In this document: positions 40,608-42,357 of the stretch, in pieces
Position numbering within the stretch: position 1 is the stretch's first letter
Layout of the letters: the number at the start of each line of letters is the position of its first letter
Source of the DNA: Kangiellaceae bacterium
GTDB lineage: Bacteria > Pseudomonadota > Gammaproteobacteria > Enterobacterales > Kangiellaceae
Reading direction: 5' to 3'
DNA length: 42,357 nt
NCBI GenBank assembly: GCA_019090895.1
Contig: JAHRVB010000039.1
Span: forward strand, 1-42,357
The notes under the pieces: model-generated
What the model was told of the DNA's origin: nothing
The model's database searches: none
What the model saw: only the letters and a program-made list of their open reading frames with translations
Translations under genes and position numbers: made by a program

Positions 40608-41759
40608 ATGAACCTCAATAAATTCTATCAATTAGTCAGCTGCATAATACTTGCAATTTTATCCGTCGGGTGCGCTGGAATATCAAATCAAACGACGATT
40701 GCTGGGCCAACGGCAAAGGGAGAAACTATGAATCAACCAATAGAAAGTCAAATAGTTATTGCCCACAGAGGTGCCAGTGGCTACGCCCCCGAACATTCTT
40801 TAGTCGCCAAAGCAATCGCACATACTATGGGGGTCGACTTCATTGAACAAGATGTCGTAATGACCAAAGATAATCATTTGGTCGTTCTACATGATCCATT
40901 TCTGGATCGAGTTACCAATGTGATGGAACTATTTCCAAAACGCTCTCGAAAAATCAATGATGAAGCACGATGGTTGGCAATTGATTTTACACTTGCAGAA
41001 ATAAAATCTCTCGACATGACTGAAGGGTTCAAACTTGACCCAAAAACACAATCGAAGTTTTCTCCCTACCCGCTACGATTTCCATTATTTAAATCGAGTT
41101 TTCGAGTTTCAACATTACAAGAGGAAATTGAATTAATTCAGGGATTAAATCACAGTACGGGCAAAGACATTGGAATTTATGTTGAAGTTAAAGCGCCTTG
41201 GTTACATCGTCGTGAAGGAAAAGATATAAGCAAAGCGACTCTTTCGGTTCTAAAGAAATATGGATATGAAAATAAATCGGACAAGGTATTTTTTCAATGC
41301 TTTGATCCTGAGGAATTAAAACGAGTAAAGCAAGACCTACTCACAGAACTATCAATGGATATCAAACTGGTTCAACTGATCGCAGAAACGAGCTGGAATG
41401 AAACAATGATAGAAAGTGATGGCCAATTAGTGCCTTATAATTACGATTGGATGTTCGAAGCTGGTGGAATGAAAGAGGTCTCGAAATATGCAGATGGCAT
41501 CGGCCCATGGATGCCCATGTTAGTCAGTAGAGACTCTGCACCTGCGAGGTTAACCGAAAGCAAATTATTACAAAGTGCTCGCGATAATTCGCTCTTAGTT
41601 CATCCGTACACCGTAAGAAAAGAAGCGGCACAAATCCCACCGTTTGCGAAGGATTTTAATCATTTGCTCGAAATACTGTTGAATGACCTGAAAGTGGATG
41701 GCGTATTTTCGGATCATCCAGACTTAGTACTCGACTTTATAAACGATCGGGAACGCTAA
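40608..41759 (+). CDS. glpQ: Glycerophosphodiester phosphodiesterase (lipoprotein)
   Basis: A 383-residue enzyme that splits glycerophosphodiesters into glycerol-3-phosphate and an alcohol (EC 3.1.4.46), supplying the substrate for GlpT. The N-terminal signal ends LSVGC, with the lipidated Cys at 22, so it is probably membrane-anchored in the periplasm. The lipobox has Ser at -3, which is uncommon. The GDPD core carries VIAHRGASGYAPEHSL, DFIEQDVVMTKDNHLVVLHD and IGIYVEVKAPW; near the C-terminus GVFSDHPDL is intact. It is in an operon with glpT. Confidence 0.94.
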   Translation: MNLNKFYQLVSCIILAILSVGCAGISNQTTIAGPTAKGETMNQPIESQIVIAHRGASGYAPEHSLVAKAIAHTMGVDFIEQDVVMTKDNHLVVLHDPFLDRVTNVMELFPKRSRKINDEARWLAIDFTLAEIKSLDMTEGFKLDPKTQSKFSPYPLRFPLFKSSFRVSTLQEEIELIQGLNHSTGKDIGIYVEVKAPWLHRREGKDISKATLSVLKKYGYENKSDKVFFQCFDPEELKRVKQDLLTELSMDIKLVQLIAETSWNETMIESDGQLVPYNYDWMFEAGGMKEVSKYADGIGPWMPMLVSRDSAPARLTESKLLQSARDNSLLVHPYTVRKEAAQIPPFAKDFNHLLEILLNDLKVDGVFSDHPDLVLDFINDRER

Positions 41760-41776
41760 TCCTGAACGGGAACAAA

Positions 41777-42357
41777 TTATAGTTCTCTAAAACTATGCAA
41801 CGTATTATTAAACACGGGAAATGCGCTTGATTTCTTGTCCTCGATCGTCCAAAAAAGAAGATAATAGTAGTGTTCTTTACCTTCAATAAATCCTACCTGA
41901 TAGTTTAGTTTGATTCCTTCGATGGTTCCCTTGAGTTCATAATTTAAGACTCTGAGACCCGAGATATTTGACTCCCCTTTATATTCATTCGATAATTCAC
42001 TAAGTGCAAAGTTATCCGTTAGGACCGTTGCATAATCTTCCAAAGTGTATTGCGGGAGTTCAATTTTCTGTTCTTGAAATACTAAAACATATTCTTCTCT
42101 AACCAGATTAGCAAACTGAAAACTTGCCTCGTCATTGAGGTCGGTTCTTGATGACCAATTTCTGGGAATTCTGAAAGTATATTGTTCGTCCGGGTCCTTA
42201 ACTAAGCGAGTTGAATCGTTCGATTGTTGAGAAGATAAACGGCCTGCTCGGCACTTGCTTGGCCGGTATTTCGCAGGGAGCGTTCCCCCACTACAATCCC
42301 AATTGATGTGAACACCGCTTAGCTTGGCAGAAAAAATTAACGTTTCACCATCAACAA
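41777..42357 (-). CDS. Pilin-like protein fused to a PsbP-like C-terminal domain (partial, N-terminus outside window)
   Basis: The frame is open from the window edge (first full codon at 42353-42355) to the TAA at 41777, giving 192 visible residues. The first 36 end in VHINWDCSGGTLPAKYRPSK and CR, the W-x-C ... KYxPxxCR pattern that closes the type IV pilin D-region, with C21 and C35 as the probable disulfide. After a Ser/Gln linker comes a further ~135-residue domain starting EQYTFRIPRNW and ending NNTLHSFREL, which resembles the PsbP/DUF1795 fold. A TTG-started shorter frame at 42043 is not the true start. It is convergent with glpQ (17-bp gap). Possibly a minor or modified pilin; the pilin signal peptide must lie beyond the window. 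Confidence 0.65.
   Translation of the reverse strand, partial: VDGETLIFSAKLSGVHINWDCSGGTLPAKYRPSKCRAGRLSSQQSNDSTRLVKDPDEQYTFRIPRNWSSRTDLNDEASFQFANLVREEYVLVFQEQKIELPQYTLEDYATVLTDNFALSELSNEYKGESNISGLRVLNYELKGTIEGIKLNYQVGFIEGKEHYYYLLFWTIEDKKSSAFPVFNNTLHSFREL

Noticed and set aside
42041..42043. TTG as start of an 88-residue protein at the right end
   Set aside because: The frame is open upstream to the window edge and codes for family-like sequence, so the TTG is internal.

Overview
The window looks like a chromosomal segment of an AT-rich gammaproteobacterium. Its core is the Pil-Chp (twitching chemosensory) locus with the surrounding gene order known from Pseudomonas aeruginosa (the pilG-chpC, gshB-tonB3-yqgE-ruvX, pilU-pilT and yggS-proC-yggT...rdgB-hemW blocks). 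The low GC, gene order and protein style would suit a marine Kangiella/Aliikangiella/Pleionea-like lineage, but that placement is inference. I saw no rRNA, tRNA, CRISPR array or insertion sequence.

Layout. Positions 1-5043 hold accessory genes, all on the minus strand: a PD40 beta-propeller protein cut by the window edge, ferredoxin-NADP reductase, a Bcr/CflA drug exporter and a secreted gluzincin-type peptidase. Positions 5185-22058, all minus, are one long signalling cluster read pilG-pilH-pilI-pilJ-pilK-chpA-chpB-chpC, followed 20 bp later by a DUF2868 membrane protein and a DUF3482 GTPase. Divergent from pilG are gshB, a TonB-like gene, yqgE, ruvX and a small OstA-like exported protein (22409-25800). 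A second MFS gene and the pilT-pilU retraction ATPases follow on the minus strand (25830-29384). From 29565 rightward come yggS, proC and yggT, then a dynamin-like GTPase, a DUF4426 protein, rdgB, hemW, glpT and glpQ. Inserted among these are a LysR regulator, divergent from a membrane-protein/cyclase pair, and a glutathione S-transferase gene broken by an in-frame TGA. The right edge cuts a protein whose visible part looks like the C-terminal end of a type IV pilin joined to a PsbP-like domain.

How the parts work together. PilJ senses a surface or pilus signal and, through the CheW-like PilI and ChpC, controls the multi-phosphotransfer kinase ChpA, which feeds the receivers PilG and PilH. 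PilK and ChpB are the methyltransferase and methylesterase for PilJ adaptation. PilT and PilU power pilus retraction. The TonB-like protein next to gshB sits where P. aeruginosa has TonB3, a protein needed for twitching. The pilin-like gene at the right edge may be another link to pili.

The most unusual points are: a ChpB of 966 residues, with about 660 residues of acidic linker that contains a duplicated motif; the GTPase/membrane-protein pair that continues the chp gene string; a dynamin-like gene at the position usually held by metX-metW; the Trp-to-stop GST; the pilin/PsbP fusion; and a cyclase-family enzyme with two altered metal-ligand positions.
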